From a bacterium (GTDB lineage: Bacteria > Desulfobacterota > Desulfocorpusculales > Desulfocorpusculum): 64,000 nucleotides of DNA. The position numbers and the translations under genes are program-made. Shown piece by piece: positions 25,470 through 34,921 of the stretch. Positions within the stretch are counted from its first letter, which is position 1. The number at the start of each line of letters is the position of its first letter. The stretch spans positions 266,661 through 330,660 of the forward strand of contig JBBFLE010000002.1 in assembly GCA_037481695.1 (NCBI GenBank), in the 5' to 3' direction. The notes beneath the pieces are model-generated. The model was given only the letters and a program-made list of their open reading frames with translations. It was not told the DNA's origin and made no database searches.

Positions 25470-26318
25470 CTAGTCCAGCTCTCTTACCAGTCTAAAGCCA
25501 GTGGTATTGTATCTGCTGGCTGGATGAGCCCAGGTGCGGTTGGCCGAGCGGCCAAAGGTGGCGTATTTGAACCAACTGCCGCCTCGCCTTACCTTGAAAG
25601 TGCCTTGTGCAGGGCCCTGGGGATCGATTAGCTCATCCTGGGGATAAGGCCCGTACCAATCCTGGCACCACTCCCACAAGTTGCCGTGCATGTCGTAGAG
25701 TCCCCAAGGGTTTGGAGCATAGGAGCGAACAGGGGCCGGAGAACCAGCCTTGAGGCCTCTGGCCAACACCTCATTGAGACATCTGGCCACTCCTCTTCTG
25801 GGGTTGTTGCTGAACATGCCTCTTGTGCAATCAGGGGAATCCCCCCAGCTAAAGGCAGATTTGGTTCCTGCTCTGCACGCATACTCCCATTCGGCCTCTG
25901 TGGGCAGCCTGTAAATACCCTCTGCCCTTTTGTTGAGAGCCTCCAGGAATCTGGCCACATCGTTCCAGGAGACCCTCTCCACTGGGCAGTTGTCCCCGCA
26001 GTCCTTGAAGAAAGAGGGATTGGAGCCCATCACTGCCCTCCACTGGGCCTGGGTTACTTCTGTTTCTTGCATGAAAAAGCCACGACTCAGTCTCACCAGG
26101 TGGGGAGTCTCATCAGGGTTCCTGAATTGCTCCTTCTCGGGGCTGCCCATGATGAAACTTCCCGGGGGGATCTTGATGAAGTCCATGCCCAGCGAATTCG
26201 TAAATCTCTTTTTTTCCAATTTGCTTTCCTGTGCAGCTCCTGCTGGGGGAAACATCATTACTAGGCACAAGATCATGAGTCCCACTATTTTCAGTTCTTT
26301 TCCCGACCCTTTCTCCAT
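25470..26318 (-). CDS. Secreted SUMF1/formylglycine-generating-enzyme-like protein
   Basis: 282 residues. The ATG at 26318 opens a signal peptide (charged start to residue 11, hydrophobic GLMILCLVMMFPPAG, cleavage near AGA-AQ). The mature part is one FGE-sulfatase/SUMF1 domain: NSLGMDFIKIPPGSFIMGS, ETEVTQAQWRAVMGSNPS, YRLPTEAEWEYACRAGT, WGLYDMHGNLWEWCQDWYG and RRGGSWFKYATFGRSANR. True formylglycine-generating enzymes have two active-site cysteines just after the GGS motif; here that stretch has none, so sulfatase maturation is unlikely. A binding or other extracytoplasmic role is more plausible. It is 155 bases downstream of treY on the same strand; a link to trehalose is unproven. Confidence 0.85.
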   Translation of the reverse strand: MEKGSGKELKIVGLMILCLVMMFPPAGAAQESKLEKKRFTNSLGMDFIKIPPGSFIMGSPEKEQFRNPDETPHLVRLSRGFFMQETEVTQAQWRAVMGSNPSFFKDCGDNCPVERVSWNDVARFLEALNKRAEGIYRLPTEAEWEYACRAGTKSAFSWGDSPDCTRGMFSNNPRRGVARCLNEVLARGLKAGSPAPVRSYAPNPWGLYDMHGNLWEWCQDWYGPYPQDELIDPQGPAQGTFKVRRGGSWFKYATFGRSANRTWAHPASRYNTTGFRLVRELD

Positions 26319-26473
26319 CTCACTTCCCGCCCCAAAAGAATTAAAGGAGCCTTTGATTTTCAGAGCTGCTCCATCGAGTCCTACCCTCTCACCAGGTACT
26401 TTTCTTCTGCTTTCTTTGCAAGGGTTCCACACCTTTTGTCATCTTGCAGGACAGACATTTTACTTGGACTCTC

Positions 26474-29275
26474 TCAATGACCTGCGACTGCCAAACCCAC
26501 AGGGAAGCGTGAAAGTACATCGCCCACGTAGAGCAATCTGTCCTTTGCTTTGGCTCGAGTCACTCCGAGAATTTCCTGCCATGAGCTGGGGGCCTCTGCT
26601 GGGAGCAAGATAGCAGTGTCCAACCAGACATCCTTTCCTAAAGGAAACTCCGGAGCTGTTACCACCTGTGTCAGCAGTCTCGGAGCCACCACTAAAGCCC
26701 ATTTCTCTTTCCATCTCCTGGCAAAGCAAACCAAGTTGGCATGCCAGATGCCTTGACTCTCCAAGGGGATATACTCCCCATCTAGGAAGAGCTTTGAATT
26801 GGCCTGTCTCAATACCAACACCTTGTGGATAAGAAACAGCTTTATGCGTCCGTCTTCTTTGCTCTCCCGGAGTTCACGGATGAGTAACTCTGGGTCCTCT
26901 CTTGCGATCCGCTCCCTTATCTCAGACAAATATTGCTTCCTCAACTGGAAGTCAACCGGCCGACGGTTGTCTGGGTCTACCAGGTTCAAATCCCAAAGCT
27001 CGCTCCCCTGGTAAAAATCCGGCACCCCAGGTGCAGTCATCTTTAGCAATGCCTGAGATAAAGAGTTCAAGGCACCGTAGTGCGCAATTCTCTTTTGGAA
27101 CGGCAAGAAAGAAGTCAAAAACGGATTCTGCTTTCTGGGCTCCATGATCTTGTCTAAGAAGCCAAGGAATGCAGCTTCGTACTGTTCGTCTGGCTTTAGC
27201 CAGGCCGTGTGCACCTTGGCTTCTCTGACAGCCTTTACGAAATATGTCTTTAGCCTTTCCAAGAAATCCGGGATCTCTCTCTCAAAAAAAGGAAAAGCCC
27301 CTATCAAGGTCTGATAAAGGAAGTACTCATCGTTTCTATCGGGCACGGGCTTTTTTTTCACCTGTACTTTTTTACTGGAATTGATTCGACTCCAGAGGCG
27401 AACATGCTTTTCCCACTGATCCGGAATCTCCGATAAAACGTTGAGCCTGGCCCTCACGTCCTCCCCTCTTTTTGTGTCGTGGGTGGAGGTTGCATTCAAT
27501 GAGTAGGGCCATAGCGAAAAACGTCTGGCCAAAAAGTCATGAAATTCATTCACTGAGATACCGAATCTCTCAGGGAAGCCCCCTACTTCATTGAGGGAAA
27601 CGAAACGGTTATATACATAGAACGCCGTGTCTTCCAGCCCCTTGGCCATCAAAGGTCCGGTGAGCTGTTGGAAGCGCATTACGAAATGCCATCCTTCTTC
27701 CTTGTTTTCTTGGGAAGCCTCTTCTCCCCAATCCTGCAAAAGGAACCTTTGAATGAAAAGAAGCTCATGAGAAAGGGCAGGATTGGACTCCAAAGCCCTT
27801 TCTATTGCCCAACGCACGTACTTTTCAGGGCTTGCAGAGCAGTTGCCCGGACTCATATAGGTCCGATAGACCGGGAAGTGAGCCATGACCTCCACCAAGG
27901 CACGCCTCAGTCCGTAGAGGGTAAGGTCACTGCCGGACCGCATTCTACTGCAGGCCCCTTTTAGCAAGCGTGCCAGATTGTCAATGTCTCCGGCCATGTG
28001 CTTTCCTGTTATGAGCCTTTTTTTATCGCAAACCAGTGCAGCATACTCCACTTCCGTGCCTGAGAAGTTTCTGTATAGCTTGTCCATCACAGCACAGTTT
28101 TCACTTTGGCAAAACAATCCATTGAGCATGTTCAAGAAGTCGTAACCTGTGGTTCCCTGAATAGGCCAGGACTTTGGAATTTCCTCACCGAAGGCCAGGA
28201 TTTTCTCCACCACCACAAAGGCCCCTTGCACTCTTTCACGAAGCCTAAGCAGATACCTTTCTGGATCGTAAAGTCCATCCAAATGATCTACTCTCAGCCC
28301 CGTGATCTGGCCGTGTCTCAGCAACCAGAAGCAAAGCTCGTGTACTTTTTCGAAGACCTGCTCTTGTTCCACGTGCAGGCAGATCAGATCATTGATGTTG
28401 AAAAACCTTCTATAGTTGATCTCCTCTGAGGCGACCTTCCAAAATGCCAGCCTGAAGAACTGCTCGGCCAGAAGTTTTTCCAACAGCCAGAAACTGGAAC
28501 GATCCCCCGGATCCCCATTGAAAGCTTCCAAATTCCTGTGCAAAAATTCCCTCACCGCACCATTGGTCTGGTAGATCTCCCAAAGAATGCGTTTTACAAA
28601 ACGAACCTGATTCTTCCTTTGCTCCACATGGTTTGCATCGGGAAGTGTCCCAAGGGCGTATAATATGCCTAGAATCTTTAGAAAGTCCGGGTGTTCCTCA
28701 CCCAGGACTCCTTTGAGTCTATCTATGTCATGGGAAAGAATGGTGGAGTAGGACTCTAACCGAACCGGATAGGACTGTTGGAAGTAGCTGACCCAGAAAC
28801 CCCCATCTTTGTATTCCAGCCGGATATCCCCGGCCTCCAGGCACTCTCCGTAAAATTGCCCCAAGAAAGGAGCCAGGATTCGCCCTCGGATTCCTTCATA
28901 AGAATGTTCCCAATCCACATCAAAGAAACCAAAATACTCAGAGGCCTGCCCGTTCTCCAGCACATCCATTAACATTTTGTTTTCTTTGTCAAAAGCCATG
29001 TGATTGGGAACTATGTCCTGCAGCCAGCCCATCTGCCTCTTTCTTACTTCATGCAGGAGCCTACTCAAAGCGCTTTGCCCACCAAGCTCGGGGTTGATCT
29101 CCTCGTGATTAACCACATCATAGCCATGCTCGCTCCCTGACCTGGACCTGAATATGGGAGAAGCGTATATGTCTGAAATACCAAGTTCCTGCAGGTAGTC
29201 CAAGCAATTCCCCAAGGCCCTGAAATCAAACCCAGGAGAAAACTGGATGCGATAACATGCAATGGGAATCTTCAT
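26474..29275 (-). CDS. treY: Maltooligosyl trehalose synthase TreY
   Basis: 933 residues, GH13 family. It converts the reducing end of maltooligosaccharides to an alpha,alpha-1,1 linkage. The N-terminal start YRIQFSPGFDFRAL, SDIYASPIFRSRSGSEHGYD and LQDIVPNHMAF are typical of TreY. The catalytic region shows LRVDHLDGLYDPERYLLRL (nucleophile Asp in RVDHLDG), FVVVEKILAFGEEIP (acid/base Glu) and TSTHDTKRGEDVRARLN. The C-terminal PGVPDFYQGSELWDLNLVDP is also family-typical. The ATG has AGGAGGAAGGG upstream. It is the last trehalose gene in the run starting at 37503. Confidence 0.95.
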   Translation of the reverse strand: MKIPIACYRIQFSPGFDFRALGNCLDYLQELGISDIYASPIFRSRSGSEHGYDVVNHEEINPELGGQSALSRLLHEVRKRQMGWLQDIVPNHMAFDKENKMLMDVLENGQASEYFGFFDVDWEHSYEGIRGRILAPFLGQFYGECLEAGDIRLEYKDGGFWVSYFQQSYPVRLESYSTILSHDIDRLKGVLGEEHPDFLKILGILYALGTLPDANHVEQRKNQVRFVKRILWEIYQTNGAVREFLHRNLEAFNGDPGDRSSFWLLEKLLAEQFFRLAFWKVASEEINYRRFFNINDLICLHVEQEQVFEKVHELCFWLLRHGQITGLRVDHLDGLYDPERYLLRLRERVQGAFVVVEKILAFGEEIPKSWPIQGTTGYDFLNMLNGLFCQSENCAVMDKLYRNFSGTEVEYAALVCDKKRLITGKHMAGDIDNLARLLKGACSRMRSGSDLTLYGLRRALVEVMAHFPVYRTYMSPGNCSASPEKYVRWAIERALESNPALSHELLFIQRFLLQDWGEEASQENKEEGWHFVMRFQQLTGPLMAKGLEDTAFYVYNRFVSLNEVGGFPERFGISVNEFHDFLARRFSLWPYSLNATSTHDTKRGEDVRARLNVLSEIPDQWEKHVRLWSRINSSKKVQVKKKPVPDRNDEYFLYQTLIGAFPFFEREIPDFLERLKTYFVKAVREAKVHTAWLKPDEQYEAAFLGFLDKIMEPRKQNPFLTSFLPFQKRIAHYGALNSLSQALLKMTAPGVPDFYQGSELWDLNLVDPDNRRPVDFQLRKQYLSEIRERIAREDPELLIRELRESKEDGRIKLFLIHKVLVLRQANSKLFLDGEYIPLESQGIWHANLVCFARRWKEKWALVVAPRLLTQVVTAPEFPLGKDVWLDTAILLPAEAPSSWQEILGVTRAKAKDRLLYVGDVLSRFPVGLAVAGH

Positions 29276-29400
29276 TCAATGCCCTTCCTCCTGATCCCAT
29301 TTTTTCAGGTGGACAAGACCTGCCAGCGCCTCCCAAAGCCTCAATCTGCTTCGACTCAAGGTGCTGTCTCTTCACAATTATGCTCCTCCATCCGCCCCCA

Positions 29401-31836
29401 TCAGCCTACCTTTATGCCCAGCTTGGAAGCCACTGTTTTCCAAAGCGCTAAGGCGGATGAAGCTCTTTGGTCACCCCGGTTCCTCATGAGCTCCAGGCCT
29501 GGAATCTCTGAACGGATGGACCTGTAGCATGAGTTTTGCACATCCCATAGATCCGCCTCTATTGGCATCATTTCCAAGACATCCAACACAGCCAAAAAAC
29601 GCTCCAAGAGCTCCAGGTCCATCGGATCCTTTTCCAACCTTCTTGCCATTTGGGAAAGAGCATGACCGATCTCGTAGCCCAAACCACTTCCATCTAGGCT
29701 GACACCGCTGGAGTGAGCATCCTGGATCACCGTCATCATGGTGGACGGATCCAATGACAGAGAACGAAGCATGTCTCTTAAGGTCCCCTCCAACGACATT
29801 CTGGAAGCAACAACAAAGGCCTCAGGAACCGGGTAGCTAAGCTCTCTTAGAAACCTTATGAGTGGTGCATTCCTCTGGTGGATTTGACGGTAAAGAGACC
29901 CCGCCTCTTCCAGGTTCACCTGGAGAATCTGGGCGGTAATCTTCCTTTGCTGATCACGAAAAAGGGAGCGCAAGGAGTAAGTTGACGTCCCAAAGTGGGC
30001 GTCTATGTTACGGATGGTTCCGGGAAGATCAGCCATGGAAAAATGGTCTGTTACATCTTTAACCATCCGGGAATACGCCTCTTTGCCTTGGAATTTGCGC
30101 ACGCCACCCCAAATATTGTGATCGCCCAGGTGCATTACCCCGAAGCTCAGGTTTTGGGACTCCCCGGTTATCAAAGATCCCACCCTGATCTTCCCCACTG
30201 CCAGCCTGGTTGTTCCCACTTGCAAGACCCTCGAGTCTTCTTGGTCCACTGAATAGCAAAAGATCCTATCGGACTTCTTGTAACTTTCAAAAAGGGAACT
30301 AACCGCGTAATGTGCTCCCACGTTGAGCAGATCCACCCGCACGGGCCGAACCATTTTTTCAAAGACTGCCCGACCGTTTCCCTTGTCGGGCAGGTTGCTG
30401 CGGCACCTTTCCAAGAGCTTTAGAAAACCTTCTTCCAGGCCGTTGCTCTCCAACTCCTCTGCTAGCTGTAGGGCTCGATCAGCATATTGAAGGATTTGGA
30501 CCGTTTCCAAGCCTGAAATTTCGGAGAAAAACCACCCGCAGCTTGTGTACATGAGCATTGAATGACGTTGCATCTCCAAAAGCTTGATGGCCTCTACTCG
30601 CTGGGAACGTCCCGGGGAATCAATACAATGCTCTCTTAGAAAACGGGACACATTGGAGGGAGATCGGTCCAAAATCACTCTGATATATTGATCTCTGGCC
30701 TCCCACGGATCTCGAAACAGTTTTCGTCCCCTGGTTTCGAACAGCTTGGCCAATTCATCCCGAAGCCAATCCAAGGCCTCTCTTAAGGGTTCCCTCCATT
30801 GCTGGTTCCAGTCTTCTGGTCCTCCGGCCCGGCACCCGCAGTCAGAACGCCACCTCTCAATCCCATGGGCACAACTCCAGGAGGTGTTCTCCAGAATTTC
30901 CACTTCCCAGGCAGCGGGATGTCTCTCCAAGAACTCCCCGTAATTGGTCAAACGAGCCAGTTTATGGGATTGGATATAGTGTAGAGCATAAGCCAAAGCC
31001 ATGTCTCCCCTAGGATGGTGATGACCGTAGGACTCACCGTCGGTGGCTACACTGACCAGCTGGGCTCGTTTTCTTTCCTCAGAAAACCCCTCTAGTAGTC
31101 TTCTTACAAAAAACTCCCCGTTGGAAAGAATTCCTTCGAAGGCTACTGCCTTGGAGATAGGGCCGTCGAAAAAGAAAACGCTGATCCGTTTTCCCGAAGG
31201 CAGGTTAACCCTGTAAGCCATGGTTGGATCAATTCTCTCCCCCCTCACATCCAACCATTCTCCCCCACCCAAAGGCCTGATCCTAGATGCCTGAGACGGG
31301 GCCAATACAGTGAACAAGATCCCCTGGTCTGCAAGAATTTCCAAGGTCTCCAGATCCACTGCTGTCTCGGGAAGCCACATCCCTTCCGGCTCCCTTTGGA
31401 AACGGTGCTGGAAATCGGCTATACCCCAGAGGATTTGTGTGCGTTTGTCCCTGGAATTTGCCAGAGGCAGTATCATGTGGTTGTAGGCGTGGGCAAGGGC
31501 GCAGCCGTGGCCCGAGTAATTCCACCTGGAGTCTCTATCCCCGTCCAGTACGGCCTGGTATACCTCCGGTTCCTCCCTTTCCATCCAAGCCAAAAGCGTG
31601 GGTCCGAAATCCAAGCTCATGCGATTGTAATTGTTGACTAGCTGCTCAATGCGTCCTTCCCTGTCCAGGATCCTGGCCGCAGAGTTGGGAGCGTAACACT
31701 CGGCAGTGATTCTTTGATTCCAATCATGATAAGGGTGCGCCGAGTCTTGCACCTCCACAGCCTCTAACCAGGGATTTTCTCTAGGAGGCTGGTAAAAGTG
31801 TCCATGAATGCAAATGTACCTCTCATTCATGCTCAT
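29401..31836 (-). CDS. GH57-family glycoside hydrolase, DUF3536 type
   Basis: 811 residues. The GH57 conserved regions are visible: region 1 CIHGHFYQPPRENPW at residues 9-23, a region 3-like GMWLPETAVDLETLEIL with the probable nucleophile Glu, and a region 4-like SVATDGESYGHHHPRGD with the probable acid/base Asp. The long helical C-terminal part (about 450-811) corresponds to what I recall as DUF3536. GH57 enzymes act on alpha-glucans (amylase, branching or pullulanase activity). Lying between treZ and treY, and with no treX debranching gene nearby, it may supply or trim maltodextrins for TreY. It overlaps treZ by 14 bases. Confidence 0.88.
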   Translation of the reverse strand: MSMNERYICIHGHFYQPPRENPWLEAVEVQDSAHPYHDWNQRITAECYAPNSAARILDREGRIEQLVNNYNRMSLDFGPTLLAWMEREEPEVYQAVLDGDRDSRWNYSGHGCALAHAYNHMILPLANSRDKRTQILWGIADFQHRFQREPEGMWLPETAVDLETLEILADQGILFTVLAPSQASRIRPLGGGEWLDVRGERIDPTMAYRVNLPSGKRISVFFFDGPISKAVAFEGILSNGEFFVRRLLEGFSEERKRAQLVSVATDGESYGHHHPRGDMALAYALHYIQSHKLARLTNYGEFLERHPAAWEVEILENTSWSCAHGIERWRSDCGCRAGGPEDWNQQWREPLREALDWLRDELAKLFETRGRKLFRDPWEARDQYIRVILDRSPSNVSRFLREHCIDSPGRSQRVEAIKLLEMQRHSMLMYTSCGWFFSEISGLETVQILQYADRALQLAEELESNGLEEGFLKLLERCRSNLPDKGNGRAVFEKMVRPVRVDLLNVGAHYAVSSLFESYKKSDRIFCYSVDQEDSRVLQVGTTRLAVGKIRVGSLITGESQNLSFGVMHLGDHNIWGGVRKFQGKEAYSRMVKDVTDHFSMADLPGTIRNIDAHFGTSTYSLRSLFRDQQRKITAQILQVNLEEAGSLYRQIHQRNAPLIRFLRELSYPVPEAFVVASRMSLEGTLRDMLRSLSLDPSTMMTVIQDAHSSGVSLDGSGLGYEIGHALSQMARRLEKDPMDLELLERFLAVLDVLEMMPIEADLWDVQNSCYRSIRSEIPGLELMRNRGDQRASSALALWKTVASKLGIKVG

Positions 31837-33667
31837 GCACTTCCTCGAAAACCACCATCCCCTGCGAGGGAAGCTTTAGGCAAACCTCTCCTGGTGATTC
31901 CAATTTAGAAGGGATGGAGCTTCCAGGCCCCATCCACCTGATTTCCCAGGAGTCCATGCGTTTGAGCCAGATGCCTTTTTTAAACTTGACTGTGGCCTCA
32001 CCGGCCTCCTTGCCGAAATGGTAGATCCTTCTTACCTGTCTTCCCCGTGCCCAAGAATCCAGAATAAGAACTTCCTCAGACACAAGTTCCTTTGTATCCC
32101 AGCAAGGCTCTTCTTCCCCAGAAAGAAGCTCTTTTCTGAGTCTCACCAGCTCCTTGTAGAACCTCAAGAGCACGGCGCAAGATCCCTTGAATTTTCTTTG
32201 GTGTTGGAGCCTGGAGCTAAAGAAAGTAGCCTCCTCTTGGGGATCGGCTATTGTCCCGCCCCATCTGAAAGCCGAGAACTCCTCCTGACGTCCCTTGCGT
32301 ACCGACTCGGCCAGGTTCGGATCCCCGAAGCTTGTAAAGTAGAGAAAAGGCGCTGTCTCACCGTATTCTTCTCCCATAAAGAGAAGGGGCACAAAAGGAC
32401 AGAGCAACACAATCCCTGCCGCCAGTTTCAACCTTTCGAAGTCTACCAAAGAACTCAAACGTTCCCCAAGCATCCGATTCCCCACCTGGTCATGGTTTTG
32501 CGAAAATACCACCAGGTTGTGAGGCTTCATGCCTCGGCTGGGGCTTCCGTGGCGGCGTTGCCTGTAGCGGGAGAATCGGCCCTGATAAACGAAACCTTCC
32601 CTGAGACTCTTGGCCAGGTCTCGAAGGCGCCCAAAGTCTATGTAGTAGCCAGACCTCTCCCCGGTCAACAATGCATGCAGGGCATGATGGAAGTCATCGT
32701 TCCACTGGGCATCAAATCCGAGCCCTCCTGCCTCCCTTGGTTTGACCGAACGGGAGTCATTCAAGTCGCTTTCAGCTATTAACTGAATGCTTCTGCCCAG
32801 AGCTTGAGCACGACGTCTAACCCAGCTTGTAAGCTCTTGCAGAAACAACCTGGCTGAGAAATCCATCATTCCATGAATGGCATCCACCCTTAGTCCATCC
32901 AGGTGATACTGGGTGACCCAGAAAAGGGCGTTCTCAATCAGGAACCTTCTCACCTCATCGCTTCCAGGACCGTCCAGATTGATTGCCTGGCCCCACGGGC
33001 TCTGATATTTACCCGTGAAGTAAGGCCCAAAGTCCATCAGGTAGTTCCCCTCAGGGCCCAAATGGTTGTAAACCACGTCCAGGATCACGCCCACACCCTT
33101 TCTGTGACAGGAATCCACCAACTCCTTGAGAGCCTGAGGTCCTCCGTAGCTGTTTTGAACAGCGAATAGAAATGCACCGTCGTATCCCCAGTTTCTATCC
33201 CCTGGAAACTGCGCCACAGGCATCAGTTCTATAACCGTTGCTCCCAACTCCTGGATATCATCCAGAAGTTCGATGACCCCATGGAAGGTGCCGGCCTGAC
33301 TAAATGTGCCCACGTGAAGCTCGTAAATAATGAAATCCTTCAAGCATAGTCCCCTCCATTGCTCATCCTGCCACGGGAAAAAGGGGTCTACCACCTCTGA
33401 AGGCCCGTGCACCCCTTCTGGCTGAAACTCAGAGGCCGGATCGGGTCTTTCCACCTTGCCGTCCAGTATATAGAAATAGCGCGTACCGGGTTCTGCCTCT
33501 TCCACGACGCCCTGGAAGTAACCCATGGGACGAGGCTGCAGCTCTACCACCCGCTCCCTAGGGCTGACAATATGAAGCTGCACATTCCGGGCAAAAGGAG
33601 CCCATACTCGGAAGCGACTTCGAGATTCTCCAAGATATACTCCTCCCAAACGCTTGGAAGCCTTCAT
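31823..33667 (-). CDS. treZ: Malto-oligosyltrehalose trehalohydrolase TreZ
   Basis: 614 residues, GH13. It hydrolyses maltooligosyl-trehalose made by TreY to release trehalose. The N-terminal CBM48-like domain has FRVWAPFARNVQLHIV. The barrel shows DIQELGATVIELMPVAQFPG, NWGYDGAFLFAVQNSYGGP, VVYNHLGPEGNYL, LRVDAIHGMMD (nucleophile Asp), LIAESDLNDSR (acid/base Glu) and FSQNHDQVGNR. Length is normal (about 600). The ATG has AGGGGAGCAGCAGTT upstream and overlaps the stop of the MscS gene by 4 bases, while its own stop overlaps the GH57 start, so all three are likely translationally coupled. Confidence 0.95.
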   Translation of the reverse strand: MKASKRLGGVYLGESRSRFRVWAPFARNVQLHIVSPRERVVELQPRPMGYFQGVVEEAEPGTRYFYILDGKVERPDPASEFQPEGVHGPSEVVDPFFPWQDEQWRGLCLKDFIIYELHVGTFSQAGTFHGVIELLDDIQELGATVIELMPVAQFPGDRNWGYDGAFLFAVQNSYGGPQALKELVDSCHRKGVGVILDVVYNHLGPEGNYLMDFGPYFTGKYQSPWGQAINLDGPGSDEVRRFLIENALFWVTQYHLDGLRVDAIHGMMDFSARLFLQELTSWVRRRAQALGRSIQLIAESDLNDSRSVKPREAGGLGFDAQWNDDFHHALHALLTGERSGYYIDFGRLRDLAKSLREGFVYQGRFSRYRQRRHGSPSRGMKPHNLVVFSQNHDQVGNRMLGERLSSLVDFERLKLAAGIVLLCPFVPLLFMGEEYGETAPFLYFTSFGDPNLAESVRKGRQEEFSAFRWGGTIADPQEEATFFSSRLQHQRKFKGSCAVLLRFYKELVRLRKELLSGEEEPCWDTKELVSEEVLILDSWARGRQVRRIYHFGKEAGEATVKFKKGIWLKRMDSWEIRWMGPGSSIPSKLESPGEVCLKLPSQGMVVFEEVHEHE

Positions 33668-34767
33668 AACTGCTGCTCCCCTGGAGCTTGGGTCTTTACG
33701 TTTTTGGTGGTCCCCCCACTGGTCTCCAAGACTGCTCTTGCCTTGGGTAAAGCCGAAGGATGCTTTGACTGCAAGTAGGCCAACAGCCTCTCCCGCACAT
33801 GGCAGCGAAGGTCCCAGACTCTGGAGGAGTCGGATGCACTAACCAAGGCCCTCAATTCCACAGTCCGTTCCGTGGCATTTGTCACTTGCAATGAACAGAC
33901 TTTTCCGTCCCACAGATCTGTCCCTTTTGCAATCCTTAGAAGCTCCTCCCTGAGGGAAGCCACATCCACAGTGTAATCAACGTAAATCAATACTGTCCCC
34001 AGCAGGTCAGCAGAAACCCGTGTCCAATTCTGAAAGGGTTTTTCCACGAAATGACTGATCGGTACAACAAGCCTGCGCAGATCCCATATTCTTAGCACCA
34101 CATAGGTAAGGGTGATCTCTTCCACCCTTCCCCACTCTCCCTCCACCACCAGGACATCATCTATCCGAAAAGGCTGTGTCATGGCAATTTGCAATCCAGC
34201 AAGCAGGGTAGATATGGTACGCTGCGCGGCAACACCCAGGATTATGCCTGCTATGCCTGCAGAGGCCAGGATGCCGGTGCCCAGCTGCCTTACCTTTTCG
34301 AATGTCATGAGGCCGCTCGCCAAGGCCAGCACCATCAGGACAACCGCCACCACCCTCTTGATGATTCTCACCTGGGTCTGCACTGCCCGTGCCTTAAGGT
34401 TGTCCCTGACCGAGATGTCATACTTGTACAGAATCCAGGACTCCACGGCGTCTGTCATTCGAAACCCAAGCCATGCCAAGCATGATATGGTCAGAAGGGC
34501 CAAGACCTGTGAGGCAAAATCTCTGAGACTTTGAGGCAATCTAATCAGAGGGAAAACTAGGGAAAGACCTAAAACCGGGCCCAGAGCTTTCAGTGGGTTT
34601 GAGCAGATCTGAACTACCAAATCATCCAGACGCGTCTGGCTCAGGATGGAGACCCTCTTGCCTATTTTCAACAAGACAATGGCCCCTATCCATCCCCCCA
34701 TTAAGGCTGCTGCCGCCAGGGCTACTGAATCTACCCATTCACTAAGCCATGGCCAGTTCCAGGACAT
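33664..34767 (-). CDS. MscS-family mechanosensitive channel
   Basis: 367 residues from the ATG at 34767 with the strong site GGGGAGGG 5 bases upstream. Four to five N-terminal membrane helices lie between about residues 14 and 165. The pore-lining helix and following beta domain are recognisable as TGILASAGIAGIILGVAAQR, the MscS helix with regular G/A spacing, and then STLLAGLQIAMTQPFRIDDVLVVEGEWGRVEEI. The C-terminal domain is cytoplasmic. Such channels open on hypo-osmotic shock and release small solutes. Its position inside a trehalose gene run, overlapping treZ, suggests a role in releasing trehalose or other osmolytes. Channel specificity cannot be told from sequence. Confidence 0.92.
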   Translation of the reverse strand: MSWNWPWLSEWVDSVALAAAALMGGWIGAIVLLKIGKRVSILSQTRLDDLVVQICSNPLKALGPVLGLSLVFPLIRLPQSLRDFASQVLALLTISCLAWLGFRMTDAVESWILYKYDISVRDNLKARAVQTQVRIIKRVVAVVLMVLALASGLMTFEKVRQLGTGILASAGIAGIILGVAAQRTISTLLAGLQIAMTQPFRIDDVLVVEGEWGRVEEITLTYVVLRIWDLRRLVVPISHFVEKPFQNWTRVSADLLGTVLIYVDYTVDVASLREELLRIAKGTDLWDGKVCSLQVTNATERTVELRALVSASDSSRVWDLRCHVRERLLAYLQSKHPSALPKARAVLETSGGTTKNVKTQAPGEQQL

Positions 34768-34921
34768 AAATACCCTCCCCTTCCAAGAAGTGTTCTTCCT
34801 GGCTCTAACCAATAGGCTCTTTCTTTACCAGCTCTAGCCGAACAGGGTCCCCTTAATCCTGCATCACAAAGTCCCGTCTTGGGCTTTGCATCCTGAGACC
34901 CAAATTCTTCATGGACTCAGA

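Noticed and set aside
25528-25590. tRNA-Ser/Leu-like string (GCGGTTGGCCGAGCGGCCAAAGG) in the SUMF1-like gene
   Set aside because: The bases encode the conserved RSANRTW part of the SUMF1 domain on the minus strand, and no acceptor stem or anticodon arm can be folded around it.
26975-27000. T-loop-like GGTTCAAATCC in treY
   Set aside because: It lies in well-conserved TreY coding sequence with no other tRNA arms; chance match.
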